Source: Vibrio quintilis (GTDB lineage Bacteria > Pseudomonadota > Gammaproteobacteria > Enterobacterales > Vibrionaceae). From it: a stretch of DNA of 64,000 nucleotides. The stretch lies in the NCBI RefSeq assembly GCF_024529975.1, contig NZ_AP024897.1, positions 806,001-870,000 on the forward strand, in the 5' to 3' direction. Below the pieces are notes generated by a model. It worked only from the letters and a program-made list of their open reading frames with translations. It was not told the DNA's origin and made no database searches. Below, piece after piece: positions 28,017 to 38,120 of this stretch (within the stretch, counting starts at the first letter, position 1; every line of letters begins with the position of its first letter). The translations under genes and the position numbers were made by a program.

Positions 28017-29504
28017 ATGAGTAAAGAAATTTTAGCGGTAGTTGAAGCTGTTTCAAATGAGAAAGCTGTACCTCGTGAGCGTATATTTGAAGCACTTGAA
28101 ATTGCGTTGGCAACATCAACCAAGAAGAAATATGAAATAGATATTGATGTCCGTGTTGCGATCGACCGGAAATCAGGAGAGTTTGAAACATTTCGCCGGT
28201 GGCTGGTTGTAGAAGAAGTTCAAAGTCCAACAAAAGAGATTTCATTTGAAGCTGCCAGTTTTGATGATGACTCTATTGAGTTAGGCGACTTCATGGAAGA
28301 ACAGATAGAATCAGTAACTTTTGACAGAATTACTACGCAAACGGCAAAGCAGGTTATCGTACAGAAAGTGCGAGAAGCTGAACGTGCTCAAGTTGTTGAA
28401 CAATTTATTGATAATGAAGGTGAATTAGTCACTGGTGTTGTCAAAAAAGTAAGCCGGGATTCAATCATTCTGGATTTGGGAAATAATGCTGAAGCAGTTA
28501 TTCTTCGTGAAGACCAGCTTCCCAGAGAAAATTTCCGGCCGGGAGATCGTGTCAGAGGTTTATTGTTTGCAGTAAGACCTGAAGCGCGTGGTTTCCAGCT
28601 ATTTATAACGCGTTCTAAACCAGAAATGCTGGCTGAGCTTTTCCGGGTTGAAGTTCCTGAAATCGGAGAAGAACTGATTGAACTGAAAGGTGCATCAAGA
28701 GATCCGGGTTCAAGAGCGAAAATTGCAGTAAAAACCAATGATAAGAGAATTGATCCCGTGGGTGCATGTGTCGGGATGCGTGGTGCACGTGTTCAGGCTG
28801 TATCCGGAGAGCTCGGTGGAGAACGTATTGATATCGTTTTGTGGGATGACAATCCTGCTCAGTTTGTTATTAATGCAATGGCTCCGGCTGATGTAGCGTC
28901 TATTATTGTCGATGAAGACGCACATTCAATGGATATCGCTGTTGAAGCTGAAAACTTAGCGCAGGCAATTGGACGTAGCGGACAAAATGTTCGTTTAGCA
29001 TCTCAGTTAACTGGCTGGGAATTGAACGTGATGACTGTAGAAGATCTACAGAAAAAACATCAGGAAGAATCGTTGGAGTCTATTGAGACGTTTGTTAAAT
29101 ACCTTGATATCGAGCAGGACTTTGCAGAATTGCTTGTTGAAGAAGGTTTCTCTACTTTAGAAGAGATCGCTTACGTACCAGTGAATGAATTACTTGAAAT
29201 CGATGGATTAGATGAAGATTTAGTTGAAGAGTTAAGAGCTCGTGCTAAAGATTCATTGACCACAATTGCACTGGCTCAGGAAGAGTCTTTTGATGGTAAA
29301 GAACCTGCGGAAGATCTCTTAGGACTTGAAGGGTTAGAGCGTGAGCTGGCATTTAAGCTGGCAGCTAAGGGTGTAGTTACATTGGAAGACTTAGCAGATC
29401 AAGGTATTGATGACCTTGAAAATATTGAAGGACTGACAGAAGAGCGTGCCGGAGAGTTAATTATGGCAGCACGTAACATCTGTTGGTTTGGCGAAGACGC
29501 GTAA
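28017..29504 (+). CDS. nusA: Transcription termination/antitermination protein NusA
   Basis: 495 aa, the E. coli length. N-terminal RNA-polymerase-binding domain (about 1-125), S1 (about 135-200), KH1 and KH2 (about 205-345; [20 protein letters not shown] and [13 protein letters not shown]), then two acidic AR1/AR2 repeats (about 365-495; [30 protein letters not shown]). NusA in E. coli represses its own operon, which fits the terminators in the leader. Confidence 0.97.
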   Translation: MSKEILAVVEAVSNEKAVPRERIFEALEIALATSTKKKYEIDIDVRVAIDRKSGEFETFRRWLVVEEVQSPTKEISFEAASFDDDSIELGDFMEEQIESVTFDRITTQTAKQVIVQKVREAERAQVVEQFIDNEGELVTGVVKKVSRDSIILDLGNNAEAVILREDQLPRENFRPGDRVRGLLFAVRPEARGFQLFITRSKPEMLAELFRVEVPEIGEELIELKGASRDPGSRAKIAVKTNDKRIDPVGACVGMRGARVQAVSGELGGERIDIVLWDDNPAQFVINAMAPADVASIIVDEDAHSMDIAVEAENLAQAIGRSGQNVRLASQLTGWELNVMTVEDLQKKHQEESLESIETFVKYLDIEQDFAELLVEEGFSTLEEIAYVPVNELLEIDGLDEDLVEELRARAKDSLTTIALAQEESFDGKEPAEDLLGLEGLERELAFKLAAKGVVTLEDLADQGIDDLENIEGLTEERAGELIMAARNICWFGEDA

Positions 29505-29527
29505 TTTCAGCAAGGGGAGGAAGCGGT

Positions 29528-32281
29528 ATGACACAACTTACAGTCAAAGCACTGAGTGAAGAAATTGGTACACCTATTGACCGCTTATTAGAGCAACTTG
29601 CTGACGCAGGAATGGCCAAAACAAGTACAGATCATGTGACTGAGGATGAGAAGCAGAAACTTCTGACTTTTCTTCGCAAAGAACATGGAGAGGCGTCACC
29701 TAAAAATGAGCCAACTCGTTTAACATTACAGCGAAAGACCCGAAGTACGTTAAGCGTAAATGCGGGTGGTGGTAAAAGTAAGAATGTTCAGGTTGAAGTG
29801 CGCAAAAAACGAACGTATGTTAAGCGTAGTACAATCGAAGAAGAAAAGCGTGAAGCTGAAGCTGAAGAAAAAGCAAGGTTAGAAGCTGAAGAGAAAGCGG
29901 TGCGTGAAGCTGAAGAAAAAGCGAAGCGTGAAGCCGAAGAAAAAGCAAAACGTGAAGCTGAAGAAAAAGCAAAACGTGAAGCTGAAGAAAGAGCAAAACG
30001 TGAAGCTGAAGAAAAAGCAGAACGTGAAGCTGAAGAAAAAGCAGAACGTGCAGCTGAAGATAAAGTGAATCGTGAACATAGTAAGCAGAAAGCAGCGCTT
30101 TCTGATGAAGATAAATTGAAGCAAGAGGCAGCGCGAAGAGAAGCCGAAGAACTGAGGCGTCGTCAGGAAGAAGAGTTGAAGCGTAAAGCTGAGGAAGATA
30201 GTCAGCGTCAGCTTGAAGAAGCTCGTCAATTGGCTGAAAAAAATCAAGAGCGTTGGTCTGCTGCAGAAGAGAATAAAGGTGATATGGAAGAAGAATATAC
30301 AGATTACCATGTAACGACTTCGCGCTATGCCCAGGAAGCCGAAGATGAAGCAGACCGCCGTGAAGAAGGACGTCGTCGTGCTAAGGTGAAGAAGAAAGCT
30401 TCTGATGATCAAAACCAGGACAAGAACACCAATCGTTCTCGTGGTAACAGAACAAAACGTAAAGGCAAAATATCAAAACCTTCGTCAATGCAACAAGGGT
30501 TTGATAAAAATGCCACTGTAGCTAAGCAAGACGTTGTTGTCGGTGAAACAATTGTTCTTTCAGAATTAGCTCAGAAAATGTCAGTAAAAGCGACTGAAGT
30601 CATAAAAGTCATGATGAAAATGGGTGCGATGGCAACCATTAATCAGGTGATTGATCAGGAAACGGCTCAGTTAGTTGCTGAAGAAATGGGACATAAAGTT
30701 ATCCTGCGGAAAGAAAATGAGCTGGAAGAGGCTGTTCTTTCTGATCGTGATAATGATGCTGAAGCAGTTTCCAGAGCACCAGTTGTGACAATTATGGGTC
30801 ACGTTGACCATGGTAAAACATCTACACTGGATTATATTCGACGCGCGCATGTTGCGTCGGGAGAAGCTGGTGGGATTACTCAGCATATCGGTGCGTATCA
30901 TGTTGAAACAGACAATGGCATGATCACTTTTCTGGATACTCCGGGACACGCAGCGTTTACTGCAATGCGTGCGCGTGGTGCTCAGGCGACAGATATTGTT
31001 GTTCTGGTGGTTGCAGCTGATGATGGTGTCATGCCACAGACAATCGAGGCGATCCAGCACTCAAAAGCGGCAAACGTTCCTTTGATTGTTGCCGTTAACA
31101 AAATCGATAAGGAAGAAGCGAATCCTGATAATGTGAAAAATGAACTGGCACAGTATGACATCATCCCTGAAGAGTGGGGTGGTGATAATATGTTTGTTCA
31201 TATTTCTGCGAAACAGGGTACAAACATTGACGCTCTTCTGGAAGCGATCCTTCTTCAGGCTGAAGTTCTTGAACTGAAAGCGATTGAAGATGGAATGGGG
31301 TCAGGTGTCGTTGTTGAGTCTCGTCTTGATAAGGGACGTGGACCTGTTGCAACTATTTTGGTTCAGGCGGGTACTTTACACAAAGGTGATATTTTACTTT
31401 GTGGTCAGGAGTACGGCCGGGTCAGAGCGATGCGGGATGAATTAGGCAATGAAGTGCTTCAGGCGGGTCCTTCGATTCCTGTAGAAGTTTTAGGCCTTTC
31501 TGGTGTTCCAGCTGCTGGTGATGAAGCGACAGTTGTTCGTGATGAGCGTAAAGCCCGTGAAGTTGCAAACTATCGTCAGGGTAAATTCCGTGAGGTGAAG
31601 CTGGCGCGTCAGCAGAAAGCGAAGCTGGAGAATATGTTCTCGAACATGGCTGCTGGTGAAGTCGCTGAGCTGAACGTTGTGCTTAAGGCCGATGTTCAGG
31701 GTTCTGTTGAAGCGATTAGTGATGCACTTCTGAAGTTGTCAACAGATGAAGTCAAAATCAACATTGTGGGTTCAGGTGTTGGTGGTATCACAGAAACTGA
31801 TGCAACTTTGGCTGCAGCATCTGAAGCAATCGTATTAGGCTTTAATGTTCGTGCTGATGCATCTGCGCGGAAGACCATTGAAGCTGAAAATCTGGACTTA
31901 CGTTACTATTCGATCATCTATCAGTTGATCGATGAAGTGAAACAAGCCATGAGTGGTATGCTTGCTCCTGAGTTTAAGCAGGAAATTATTGGTCTGGCTG
32001 AAGTTCGTGATGTATTCCGTTCACCAAAAATTGGTGCAATTGCCGGCTGTATGGTTACAGAGGGATTGATCAAGCGAAATAATCCTATCCGGGTATTGCG
32101 TGAGAATGTGGTTATTTTTGAAGGTGAGCTTGAGTCTTTACGTCGCTTTAAAGATGATGTTCCTGAAGTGAAGAGCGGATATGAATGTGGTATCGGCGTT
32201 AAGAACTATAATGATGTTCGCGTTGGTGACCAGATTGAAGTATTTGAAACTGTTGAAGTAAAACGTTCAATTGATGATTAA
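29528..32281 (+). CDS. infB: Translation initiation factor IF-2
   Basis: 917 aa. GTPase that brings fMet-tRNA to the 30S subunit. ATG 29528 has GGGGAGGAAG upstream and gives [14 protein letters not shown]. After the IF2_N domain (1-50) comes a highly charged helical region built of EAEEKAKR repeats (about 111-182), then a second IF2_N-like segment (about 340-390). The G domain carries GHVDHGKTS (G1), DTPGHAAF (G3) and NKID (G4), followed by domains II-IV. A second in-frame ATG at 30284, preceded by AAAGG, could give a shorter form like IF2-beta. Overlaps nothing; 23 bp after nusA. Confidence 0.97.
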   Translation: MTQLTVKALSEEIGTPIDRLLEQLADAGMAKTSTDHVTEDEKQKLLTFLRKEHGEASPKNEPTRLTLQRKTRSTLSVNAGGGKSKNVQVEVRKKRTYVKRSTIEEEKREAEAEEKARLEAEEKAVREAEEKAKREAEEKAKREAEEKAKREAEERAKREAEEKAEREAEEKAERAAEDKVNREHSKQKAALSDEDKLKQEAARREAEELRRRQEEELKRKAEEDSQRQLEEARQLAEKNQERWSAAEENKGDMEEEYTDYHVTTSRYAQEAEDEADRREEGRRRAKVKKKASDDQNQDKNTNRSRGNRTKRKGKISKPSSMQQGFDKNATVAKQDVVVGETIVLSELAQKMSVKATEVIKVMMKMGAMATINQVIDQETAQLVAEEMGHKVILRKENELEEAVLSDRDNDAEAVSRAPVVTIMGHVDHGKTSTLDYIRRAHVASGEAGGITQHIGAYHVETDNGMITFLDTPGHAAFTAMRARGAQATDIVVLVVAADDGVMPQTIEAIQHSKAANVPLIVAVNKIDKEEANPDNVKNELAQYDIIPEEWGGDNMFVHISAKQGTNIDALLEAILLQAEVLELKAIEDGMGSGVVVESRLDKGRGPVATILVQAGTLHKGDILLCGQEYGRVRAMRDELGNEVLQAGPSIPVEVLGLSGVPAAGDEATVVRDERKAREVANYRQGKFREVKLARQQKAKLENMFSNMAAGEVAELNVVLKADVQGSVEAISDALLKLSTDEVKINIVGSGVGGITETDATLAAASEAIVLGFNVRADASARKTIEAENLDLRYYSIIYQLIDEVKQAMSGMLAPEFKQEIIGLAEVRDVFRSPKIGAIAGCMVTEGLIKRNNPIRVLRENVVIFEGELESLRRFKDDVPEVKSGYECGIGVKNYNDVRVGDQIEVFETVEVKRSIDD
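29858..30073 (+). repeat. Nine tandem 24-bp coding repeats in infB
   Basis: Nine units encode E-A-E-E-K-A-x-R, differing mainly at the seventh residue; the last unit is degenerate (AAEDKVNR). Adjacent units are nearly identical in DNA, so unit number probably varies between strains. The peptide should form a long charged helix. Confidence 0.9.
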
Positions 32282-32322
32282 TCGATAGTTGTTTCAAGAC
32301 AGTATTGGTTGTTGAATACACC

Positions 32323-32357
32323 ATGGGGGGCTGGTTTTCCATCCCCCCATTCTTTCT
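32323..32357 (+). terminator. Hairpin between infB and rbfA
   Basis: ATGGGGGG (32323-32330) and CCCCCCAT (32343-32350), 12-base loop, then TCTTTCTG. Stable stem, weak T-run: partial terminator or processing site inside the operon. Confidence 0.6.
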
Positions 32358-32374
32358 GTATATAAGAGAAGAAA

Positions 32375-32767
32375 ATGTCAAAAGATTTTAGTCGTACGCA
32401 GCGTGTTTCGCAGCAGCTGCAAAAAGAATTAGCGATGATTTTACAAAGAGATGTAAGGGACTCCCGCCTGGGAATGGTTACTATCTCAGAAGTAAAAGTA
32501 TCCCGGGATTTAGCAGTTGCTAAAGTATATGTGACTTTTTTATGTACTGGCGAGCAAACACCGGAAAGCTGTTTAAAGGCTTTAAAAGAGCATGAAGCCC
32601 ATATACGGATGATGCTTGGAAAGAAAATTCGGTTACGTCTGACACCTGAAATCCGGTTTGTATATGATGATACGCTCGTTGAAGGGATGCGGATGTCTAA
32701 TCTGGTGACCCAGGCTGTCAGTGATGACTTGCGTAAAAAAGATCAATCTCAGGGAGAAGATGAATAA
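32375..32767 (+). CDS. rbfA: Ribosome-binding factor A
   Basis: 130 aa (E. coli 133). KH-like protein that helps mature the 5' end of 16S rRNA and the 30S subunit, important in the cold. Contains [20 protein letters not shown] and [27 protein letters not shown] precedes the ATG. Its stop overlaps the truB start by one base (TAATG), a sign of translational coupling. Confidence 0.96.
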   Translation: MSKDFSRTQRVSQQLQKELAMILQRDVRDSRLGMVTISEVKVSRDLAVAKVYVTFLCTGEQTPESCLKALKEHEAHIRMMLGKKIRLRLTPEIRFVYDDTLVEGMRMSNLVTQAVSDDLRKKDQSQGEDE

Positions 32768-33705
32768 TGGCTCGTCGTCGTAAAGGGCGTCCGGTTGATG
32801 GTATTTTGCTCTTAGATAAGCCGGAAGGCATTTCTTCGAATGATGCTTTACAAAAAGTTAAGCGTATTTACTTTGCTGAAAAAGCTGGCCATACCGGTGC
32901 GTTGGATCCACTGGCAACTGGCATGCTGCCAATATGTTTGGGTGAAGCAACCAAATTCTCTCAGTTTCTTCTCGATTCTGATAAGCGTTATCGGGTTGTC
33001 GCCAGACTGGGGATCAGAACCAATACTTCTGACTCGGATGGCGAAGTAATCCAGGAACGTTCTGTAGATGTGACGCCGGAGCAGTTGGATCAATGTATTG
33101 ACCAATTCAGAGGGGAAACTGATCAGGTGCCTTCTATGTTTTCGGCACTAAAATATCAGGGACGTCCTTTGTATGAATATGCCAGAGAAGGGATTGACGT
33201 TCCGCGGGAGTCCCGAAAAATTACAGTTTATGAGGCGAATCTGATTCGTTTTGAGCATGATGAAGTAGAAATGGATATTCATTGCTCAAAAGGTACCTAT
33301 ATCCGAACGATTGTCGATGATCTTGGGGAAATGCTTGGTTGTGGCGCGCATGTTATCAAGTTACGCAGAACAGCAGTCGCACAGTATCCGGCGGAGAAAA
33401 TGATCACGCTTTGTGAGCTGGAGTCCTTACTTCAGGAGGCTCAGCAAAAGGAAGAACCCCCAAAGAATTTGCTTGATCCCTTACTTCTGCCTGCAGATAC
33501 TGCTGTACAGTCATTGCCTGAAGTGAATCTCATCCCTGAATTAGCCGAGATGGTTCAGAAAGGGCAGGCCGTCCAGATTTTGGATGCTCCGGATAAAACA
33601 CAACTTCGCTTAACGAAGGGTGATGAGAGAATATTTATTGGTGTTGGAGAAATGAATGATGACGGGAAAATAGCCCCTAAACGTTTAGTGGTTTTCCGTT
33701 CATAA
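32767..33705 (+). CDS. truB: tRNA pseudouridine(55) synthase
   Basis: 312 aa. Makes pseudouridine 55 in the T-loop of tRNAs. The catalytic Asp is in [24 protein letters not shown] (Asp near residue 46); [13 protein letters not shown] is the second signature, and a PUA-like C-terminal domain follows (about 250-312). Translationally coupled to rbfA through a one-base overlap. Confidence 0.96.
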   Translation: MARRRKGRPVDGILLLDKPEGISSNDALQKVKRIYFAEKAGHTGALDPLATGMLPICLGEATKFSQFLLDSDKRYRVVARLGIRTNTSDSDGEVIQERSVDVTPEQLDQCIDQFRGETDQVPSMFSALKYQGRPLYEYAREGIDVPRESRKITVYEANLIRFEHDEVEMDIHCSKGTYIRTIVDDLGEMLGCGAHVIKLRRTAVAQYPAEKMITLCELESLLQEAQQKEEPPKNLLDPLLLPADTAVQSLPEVNLIPELAEMVQKGQAVQILDAPDKTQLRLTKGDERIFIGVGEMNDDGKIAPKRLVVFRS

Positions 33706-33743
33706 GGTGCTTTTATCAACTCGGATTTGCAGGAATTCTTTTG

Positions 33744-33772
33744 TTGCCTGTCACCTTTAATTTCTCTATAAT
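33744..33772 (+). promoter_or_regulatory. Promoter of rpsO
   Basis: TTGCCT (33744-33749), 17-base spacer, perfect TATAAT (33767-33772), then a CCCCGC discriminator typical of stringently controlled ribosomal genes. Leader of about 65 bases, the region where S15 represses its own translation in E. coli. Confidence 0.78.
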
Positions 33773-33844
33773 CCCCGCTTCTCGTGTCGGCTGAATCAGA
33801 GATTGGCTGGCACATCTTAAAATCTAAACTCTCAGGAGAAAATT

Positions 33845-34114
33845 ATGTCTCTGAATGCTGAAACTAAAGCAGCAATTGTTGCTGAATATGCGCGTGTTGA
33901 AGGTGATACTGGTTCACCAGAAGTTCAGGTTGCACTTTTAAGTGCTTCTATTAACCATCTTCAAGGTCACTTCAAAGAGCACAAAGGCGATCACCATAGC
34001 CGTCGTGGTCTTTTGCGTATGGTTTCTCGTCGTCGTAAGCTTTTAGATTACCTGAAAGGTAAAGATCTTGGGCGTTACCATGACTTAATCAAGCGTCTTG
34101 GTCTGCGTCGCTAA
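33845..34114 (+). CDS. rpsO: 30S ribosomal protein S15
   Basis: 89 aa, the standard length, starting [12 protein letters not shown]. Contains [26 protein letters not shown] and the C-terminal [16 protein letters not shown] that binds the 16S central-domain junction and S6/S18 platform. CAGGAG lies before the ATG. Separate promoter and terminator, as in E. coli. Confidence 0.98.
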   Translation: MSLNAETKAAIVAEYARVEGDTGSPEVQVALLSASINHLQGHFKEHKGDHHSRRGLLRMVSRRRKLLDYLKGKDLGRYHDLIKRLGLRR

Positions 34115-34124
34115 GATATGTTTG

Positions 34125-34152
34125 AAAAAAAGGGGCTTAAGCCCCTTTTTTT
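34125..34152 (+). terminator. Intrinsic terminator of rpsO
   Basis: A7-GGGGC, loop TTAA, GCCCC-T7: a perfect 12-bp stem. Confidence 0.95.
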
Positions 34153-34162
34153 ACGTCTGAAT

Positions 34163-34193
34163 TTAACAAAATTCAACATGAGTAGTTTATACT
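34163..34193 (+). promoter_or_regulatory. Possible pnp promoter
   Basis: TTAACA (34163-34168) and TATACT (34188-34193), 19-base spacer, so sub-optimal. E. coli also has a promoter between rpsO and pnp. Confidence 0.35.
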
Positions 34194-34199
34194 ACCGGG

Positions 34200-34386
34200 C
34201 ATTAAAGCTGCCTGAATAGCTTTAAAGAAACAGACTCAGGGTATTGCAGTCACCGAAGTCGGCCAACAGGTCGCGGCTATTCAAAAGGGATTCAATGTAA
34301 TCAGTCTTTTTTGACTAGTCGCGATTTGTAATGCTTTGAGTATTTACAAATATCATCTGGGGTAATCCCAGGGCTAAGGAATTAGA
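34200..34386 (+). promoter_or_regulatory. Structured pnp leader
   Basis: About 190 bases with several stems: ATTTGTAA/TTACAAAT (about 34324-34353), CAGTC/GACTA around a T-run (34300-34318), and CTGGG/CCCAG just before the ribosome site (34357-34371). In E. coli the pnp leader is cut by RNase III and the mRNA is then destabilised by PNPase; this leader has the right position, but the cleavage stem is not identical and the role is inferred. Confidence 0.5.
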
Positions 34387-36534
34387 ATGTTTGAAAAACC
34401 AATTGTAAAAACCTTTCAATATGGAAATCATACTGTAACCATCGAAACAGGTGTGATTGCCCGTCAGGCAACTGCTGCTGTAATGGTTACAATGGATGAT
34501 ACTTCTGTATTTGTTTCCGTTGTCGGTAAAAAAGAAGCTGTTGAAGGGCAGGATTTCTTTCCTCTGACAGTGAACTATCAGGAAAGAACATACGCTGCAG
34601 GTAAAATTCCCGGAGGCTTTTTCAAGCGTGAAGGTCGTCCTTCGGAAGGTGAAACACTGACAGCCCGCCTGATTGACCGTCCTATCCGTCCTCTGTTTCC
34701 TAATGGCTTTACAAATGAAGTGCAGGTTATTGCAACCGTCATGGCCGTTAATCCTGATGTTCAGCCTGATATCCCGGCTATGATTGGTACATCAGCTGCT
34801 TTGGCTATTTCAGGAATACCTTTCAGTGGCCCAATTGGTGCTGCTCGCGTCGGCCATATCAATGGACAGTTGGTACTAAACCCAAGCATGACAGAGCTGA
34901 GCGAGTCACGTTTGGATCTGGTTGTTGCCGGTACTGAAAATGCAGTATTAATGGTTGAATCTGAAGCAGATATCCTGACTGAAGAAGAAATGTTATCTGC
35001 GGTTGTTTTCGGTCATGATCAGCAACAAACTGTCATCCGTGCGATTAACGAATTTGCAGCAGAAGTAGCCACACCAGCGTGGGAATGGAGTGCTCCGGAT
35101 GTTGATGCTGAACTGAAATCAGCAGTTGCTGAACTCGCAGAAAGCCGTCTTGTAGATGCTTACCAAATTACAGAGAAGCTGGCCCGCTACAAGCAGGTTG
35201 GACAGATTAAAAACGAAGCTGTTGACGTATTGTTGCAACGTGATGACGAGCTGGATGAAAACGAAATCCGCAATATGCTGGGTTCGCTTGAAAAAAATGT
35301 GGTCCGCAGCCGCATCCTTTCTGGTGAGCGAAGAATTGATGGTCGTGAAAAAGATATGGTCCGGGCGTTGGATGTTCGTACTGGTGTATTACCGCGTGTT
35401 CATGGTTCTTCACTATTTACCCGTGGTGAAACTCAGGCTATTGTGACAGCAACTTTGGGAACACAAAGAGATGCTCAGATTATCGATGAGCTGACCGGAG
35501 AGAGAAAAGAGCACTTCTTACTGCACTATAATTTCCCTCCATACTGTGTAGGTGAGACTGGATTTGTTGGTTCTCCAAAACGCCGTGAAATTGGTCATGG
35601 TCGTTTAGCAAAACGTGGTATTCAGGCTGTCATGCCAACGGTTGATGAATTCCCATACACTATCCGTGTTGTTTCTGAAATCACAGAGTCTAATGGTTCA
35701 TCTTCAATGGCCTCTGTGTGTGGATCCTCTCTGGCTCTGATGGATGCAGGGGTTCCTATTAAAGCTTCTGTGGCTGGTATTGCGATGGGGCTGGTGAAAG
35801 AAGGTGATGATTTTGTCGTTCTTTCAGACATTCTTGGTGATGAAGATCACTTAGGTGATATGGACTTTAAAGTAGCGGGTACTTCTGCTGGTGTGACCGC
35901 GCTGCAAATGGATATCAAGATTGAAGGTATTACAAAAGAAATTATGCAGATCGCACTGAACCAGGCGAAAGGTGCCCGTCTGCATATTCTTTCTGTGATG
36001 GACCAGGCAATTGATTCAGCAAGAGATGATATTTCTGAATTTGCACCTCGTATTCACACGATGAAAATCAGCTCTGATAAAATCAAAGATGTTATCGGTA
36101 AAGGTGGTGCTGTCATTCGTGCCTTGACTGAAGAAACCGGTACAACCATTGAAATCGAAGACGATGGTACGATTAAGATTGCAGCGACAGAAGGGACAGC
36201 AGCGAAAGCAGCGATTCGTCGTATTGAAGAACTGACTGCTGAAGTTGAAGTTGGTAAGATTTATACCGGTCGGGTGACGCGTATTGTTGACTTTGGTGCA
36301 TTTGTCGCTGTTCTCGGCGGGAAAGAAGGATTGGTTCATATTTCTCAGATTGCGGAGCAACGTGTTGAGAAAGTAACTGATTATCTTAAAGAAGGTCAGG
36401 ACGTTCAGGTGAAAGTTCTGGAAATCGACAGACAGAACCGTATCCGTCTGAGCATGAAAGAAGCGGTGGAAAAGCCAGAAGCACCAAAGCCGGAAAGTGA
36501 TACTGAGCAGAAACCTGCTTCAAATGAAGAATAA
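34387..36534 (+). CDS. pnp: Polyribonucleotide nucleotidyltransferase (PNPase)
   Basis: 715 aa. Phosphorolytic 3'-5' exoribonuclease and degradosome partner of RNase E. Two RNase PH domains (first about 1-145, second about 310-545, with [19 protein letters not shown] holding catalytic Asp residues), an all-helical linker, then KH (about 555-610, [13 protein letters not shown]) and S1 (about 620-690, [24 protein letters not shown]). AAGGAA precedes the ATG. The last 20 residues are Pro/Glu-rich. Confidence 0.97.
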   Translation: MFEKPIVKTFQYGNHTVTIETGVIARQATAAVMVTMDDTSVFVSVVGKKEAVEGQDFFPLTVNYQERTYAAGKIPGGFFKREGRPSEGETLTARLIDRPIRPLFPNGFTNEVQVIATVMAVNPDVQPDIPAMIGTSAALAISGIPFSGPIGAARVGHINGQLVLNPSMTELSESRLDLVVAGTENAVLMVESEADILTEEEMLSAVVFGHDQQQTVIRAINEFAAEVATPAWEWSAPDVDAELKSAVAELAESRLVDAYQITEKLARYKQVGQIKNEAVDVLLQRDDELDENEIRNMLGSLEKNVVRSRILSGERRIDGREKDMVRALDVRTGVLPRVHGSSLFTRGETQAIVTATLGTQRDAQIIDELTGERKEHFLLHYNFPPYCVGETGFVGSPKRREIGHGRLAKRGIQAVMPTVDEFPYTIRVVSEITESNGSSSMASVCGSSLALMDAGVPIKASVAGIAMGLVKEGDDFVVLSDILGDEDHLGDMDFKVAGTSAGVTALQMDIKIEGITKEIMQIALNQAKGARLHILSVMDQAIDSARDDISEFAPRIHTMKISSDKIKDVIGKGGAVIRALTEETGTTIEIEDDGTIKIAATEGTAAKAAIRRIEELTAEVEVGKIYTGRVTRIVDFGAFVAVLGGKEGLVHISQIAEQRVEKVTDYLKEGQDVQVKVLEIDRQNRIRLSMKEAVEKPEAPKPESDTEQKPASNEE

Positions 36535-36585
36535 AGTGATACCAGAATAAATCGCGAGCTTTTTTATTTGAAAGCATGATGTTAT

Positions 36586-36612
36586 AAAGGGAGCTGATAT
36601 GCTCCCTTTTTT
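36586..36612 (+). terminator. Terminator between pnp and nlpI
   Basis: AAAGGGAGC, loop TGATAT, GCTCCCTTTTTT, ending about 10 bases before the nlpI ribosome site. nlpI therefore needs read-through or its own promoter. Confidence 0.9.
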
Positions 36613-36635
36613 AGTTCCCTACAGGAGAAAATTTA

Positions 36636-37535
36636 GTGAAGTGGCTTCTCGCATTGTTAACTGGTTTGAGTCTGTTGATAACCAGTGGATGTTCCAGCAT
36701 TAATTCAAAACAGGTCCAATGGTATTACCCGCCAATGGCAAGGCCTTTACAGCCGACAATTCAGCAGGAAGTAAAAATTGTCCGGCTAAGCCAGTTACTG
36801 CAACGGGAGAAATTGTCAGATGAAGTCCGGGCGAAGCTCTTTTATGAGAGAGGTAATGCTTACGATATGGTTGGGCTGAGAAATCTGGCTCGTATCGATT
36901 TTGAGCAATCATTACAGATGAATCCGGCTCAGCCTGATGTATTCAATATCCTTGGCGTCTATTACACTGAGATTGGGCAGTATGATTCTGCTTATGATGC
37001 TTTTGATTCTACACTGGAAATGGAGCCTGATAATATTTATGCATTGAGAAATCAGGCGGTTGCTTTGTACTACGGTCAGCGACCTCACCTGGCGCTTGAA
37101 CTGGTTGATCAGATAGATAAAGTTCAGGCGGTTGATCCTTTCAATGCATTATGGCGTTATTTTATTGAAAGTGAACTGGCGCCAACAGATGCTCAAAAAA
37201 CATTATCAGAAACTTATAAGCACCGGGATGAAAAACAGTGGGGCTGGTTGTTAGTTGCGATGGTTTTGGAGAAAACTCCTGATAAAGAGGTGTTTAAACA
37301 AATCCTTGCCGGAACAAAGGATAATACTGTGCTTGCCCGCCGCCTGACAGAAGCTTACTTCTATCTTGGGAAACGATACCAGCTGCAAGGAAAATATGCG
37401 GATGCGGTTTCTTTATACAAGTTAGCGATTTCGTTTAATGTGTATGAGTACGTTGAACATCGTTACGCATTCCTTGAACTGGAAAAAATTTATCGGATTT
37501 TAAAGGAAGAGAAAGAAAAAAATAAATCAATCTGA
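36636..37535 (+). CDS. nlpI: TPR lipoprotein NlpI
   Basis: 299 aa. Outer-membrane lipoprotein with tetratricopeptide repeats; in E. coli it is an adaptor for the protease Prc and scaffolds murein endopeptidases. Start GTG 36636 with CAGGAGA 7-8 bases upstream. Lipobox ITSGC (Cys near residue 19), TPR units about 65-165 (FYERGNAYDMVGLRNLARIDFEQ, FNILGVYYTEIGQYDSAYDAF) and a later TPR (YFYLGKRYQLQGKYADAVSLY). Next to pnp as in E. coli. Confidence 0.94.
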   Translation: MKWLLALLTGLSLLITSGCSSINSKQVQWYYPPMARPLQPTIQQEVKIVRLSQLLQREKLSDEVRAKLFYERGNAYDMVGLRNLARIDFEQSLQMNPAQPDVFNILGVYYTEIGQYDSAYDAFDSTLEMEPDNIYALRNQAVALYYGQRPHLALELVDQIDKVQAVDPFNALWRYFIESELAPTDAQKTLSETYKHRDEKQWGWLLVAMVLEKTPDKEVFKQILAGTKDNTVLARRLTEAYFYLGKRYQLQGKYADAVSLYKLAISFNVYEYVEHRYAFLELEKIYRILKEEKEKNKSI

Positions 37536-37675
37536 CTTTTCCTGAAGCATCAAAGGAAGCTTTTTGATTTATTTGATAAGGCTTTTACTCTATCCTCAGA
37601 GACTTCGGCATATAGTTTTTGTGACCGTTGGGATATTAAATAGCGGCTTTATCTGTGAGCTAATGCAATTGTTAT

Positions 37676-37707
37676 CGGCCAGTGCTTTGATACCGAAGGG
37701 CTGGCCG
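37676..37707 (+). terminator. GC-rich hairpin downstream of nlpI
   Basis: CGGCCAG and CTGGCCG, 18-base loop, followed by TCATTTATAT. Possible nlpI terminator without a proper T-run. Confidence 0.4.
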
Positions 37708-37736
37708 TCATTTATATGTCCTGACCAGTTCGATTG

Positions 37737-37759
37737 ATCATGGTCTGTCAGACCATGAT
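37737..37759. promoter_or_regulatory. Near-perfect 23-bp palindrome
   Basis: ATCATGGTCTG, one central T, CAGACCATGAT. Eleven perfectly complementary bases on each side, the shape of a dimeric regulator operator or a cruciform; no T-run. Confidence 0.5.
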
Positions 37760-37833
37760 TACTGTCTTTACCCTCTTCATTGTCTTTTCTGAGTGCTATG
37801 GTGATTATTCGCTGATAGCTGATAAATCTGATT

Positions 37834-37873
37834 TATACCCAAGCAACCTGCATTTTCAGGTTGTTTGGGTATA
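37834..37873. repeat. TATACCCAA-type palindromic repeat
   Basis: TATACCCAAGCAACCTG and CAGGTTGTTTGGGTATA, 17-base arms with one mismatch, loop CATTTT. Same outer end as the repeats at 46385 and 58559. Matches a repeat I associate from memory with Vibrio genomes. Confidence 0.7.
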
Positions 37874-38120
37874 TTGATGTTAATTCTTGTTTTCTGATTA
37901 TATCTGATTGAAAAGGGTGTATCAGAATATATTGATTCTGTTTTCTCTTCTTTTAATTAGAGTTATAAAGTAATACTTGAATAATGTGAGTTATATATTC
38001 CAACAAAGTATGGTGATTTAATTAAGACGCATTATTCAATTGAGAATGAAATAAGATAGATTATTATGGCTGACCTAATACTCATATTGTTAAATATTCA
38101 AAAGGTATGGAGCAGCGTTT

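Larger units (their letters stand above)
37536..38120. other. 585-bp gap without a gene, rich in palindromes
   Basis: No credible ORF. In enterobacteria deaD follows nlpI; it is absent here. The gap holds CGGCCAG/CTGGCCG (37676-37707), an 11-bp palindrome (37737-37759), a TATACCCAA repeat (37834-37873), and then about 240 bases of AT-rich DNA leading to the chemoreceptor gene. Confidence 0.6.

Noticed and set aside
29879..30412. 177-aa minus-strand frame, Phe-rich
   Set aside because: It is the complement of the Glu/Lys repeat region of infB; its FFFSFTF pattern is just the mirror of EAEEKAKR codons.
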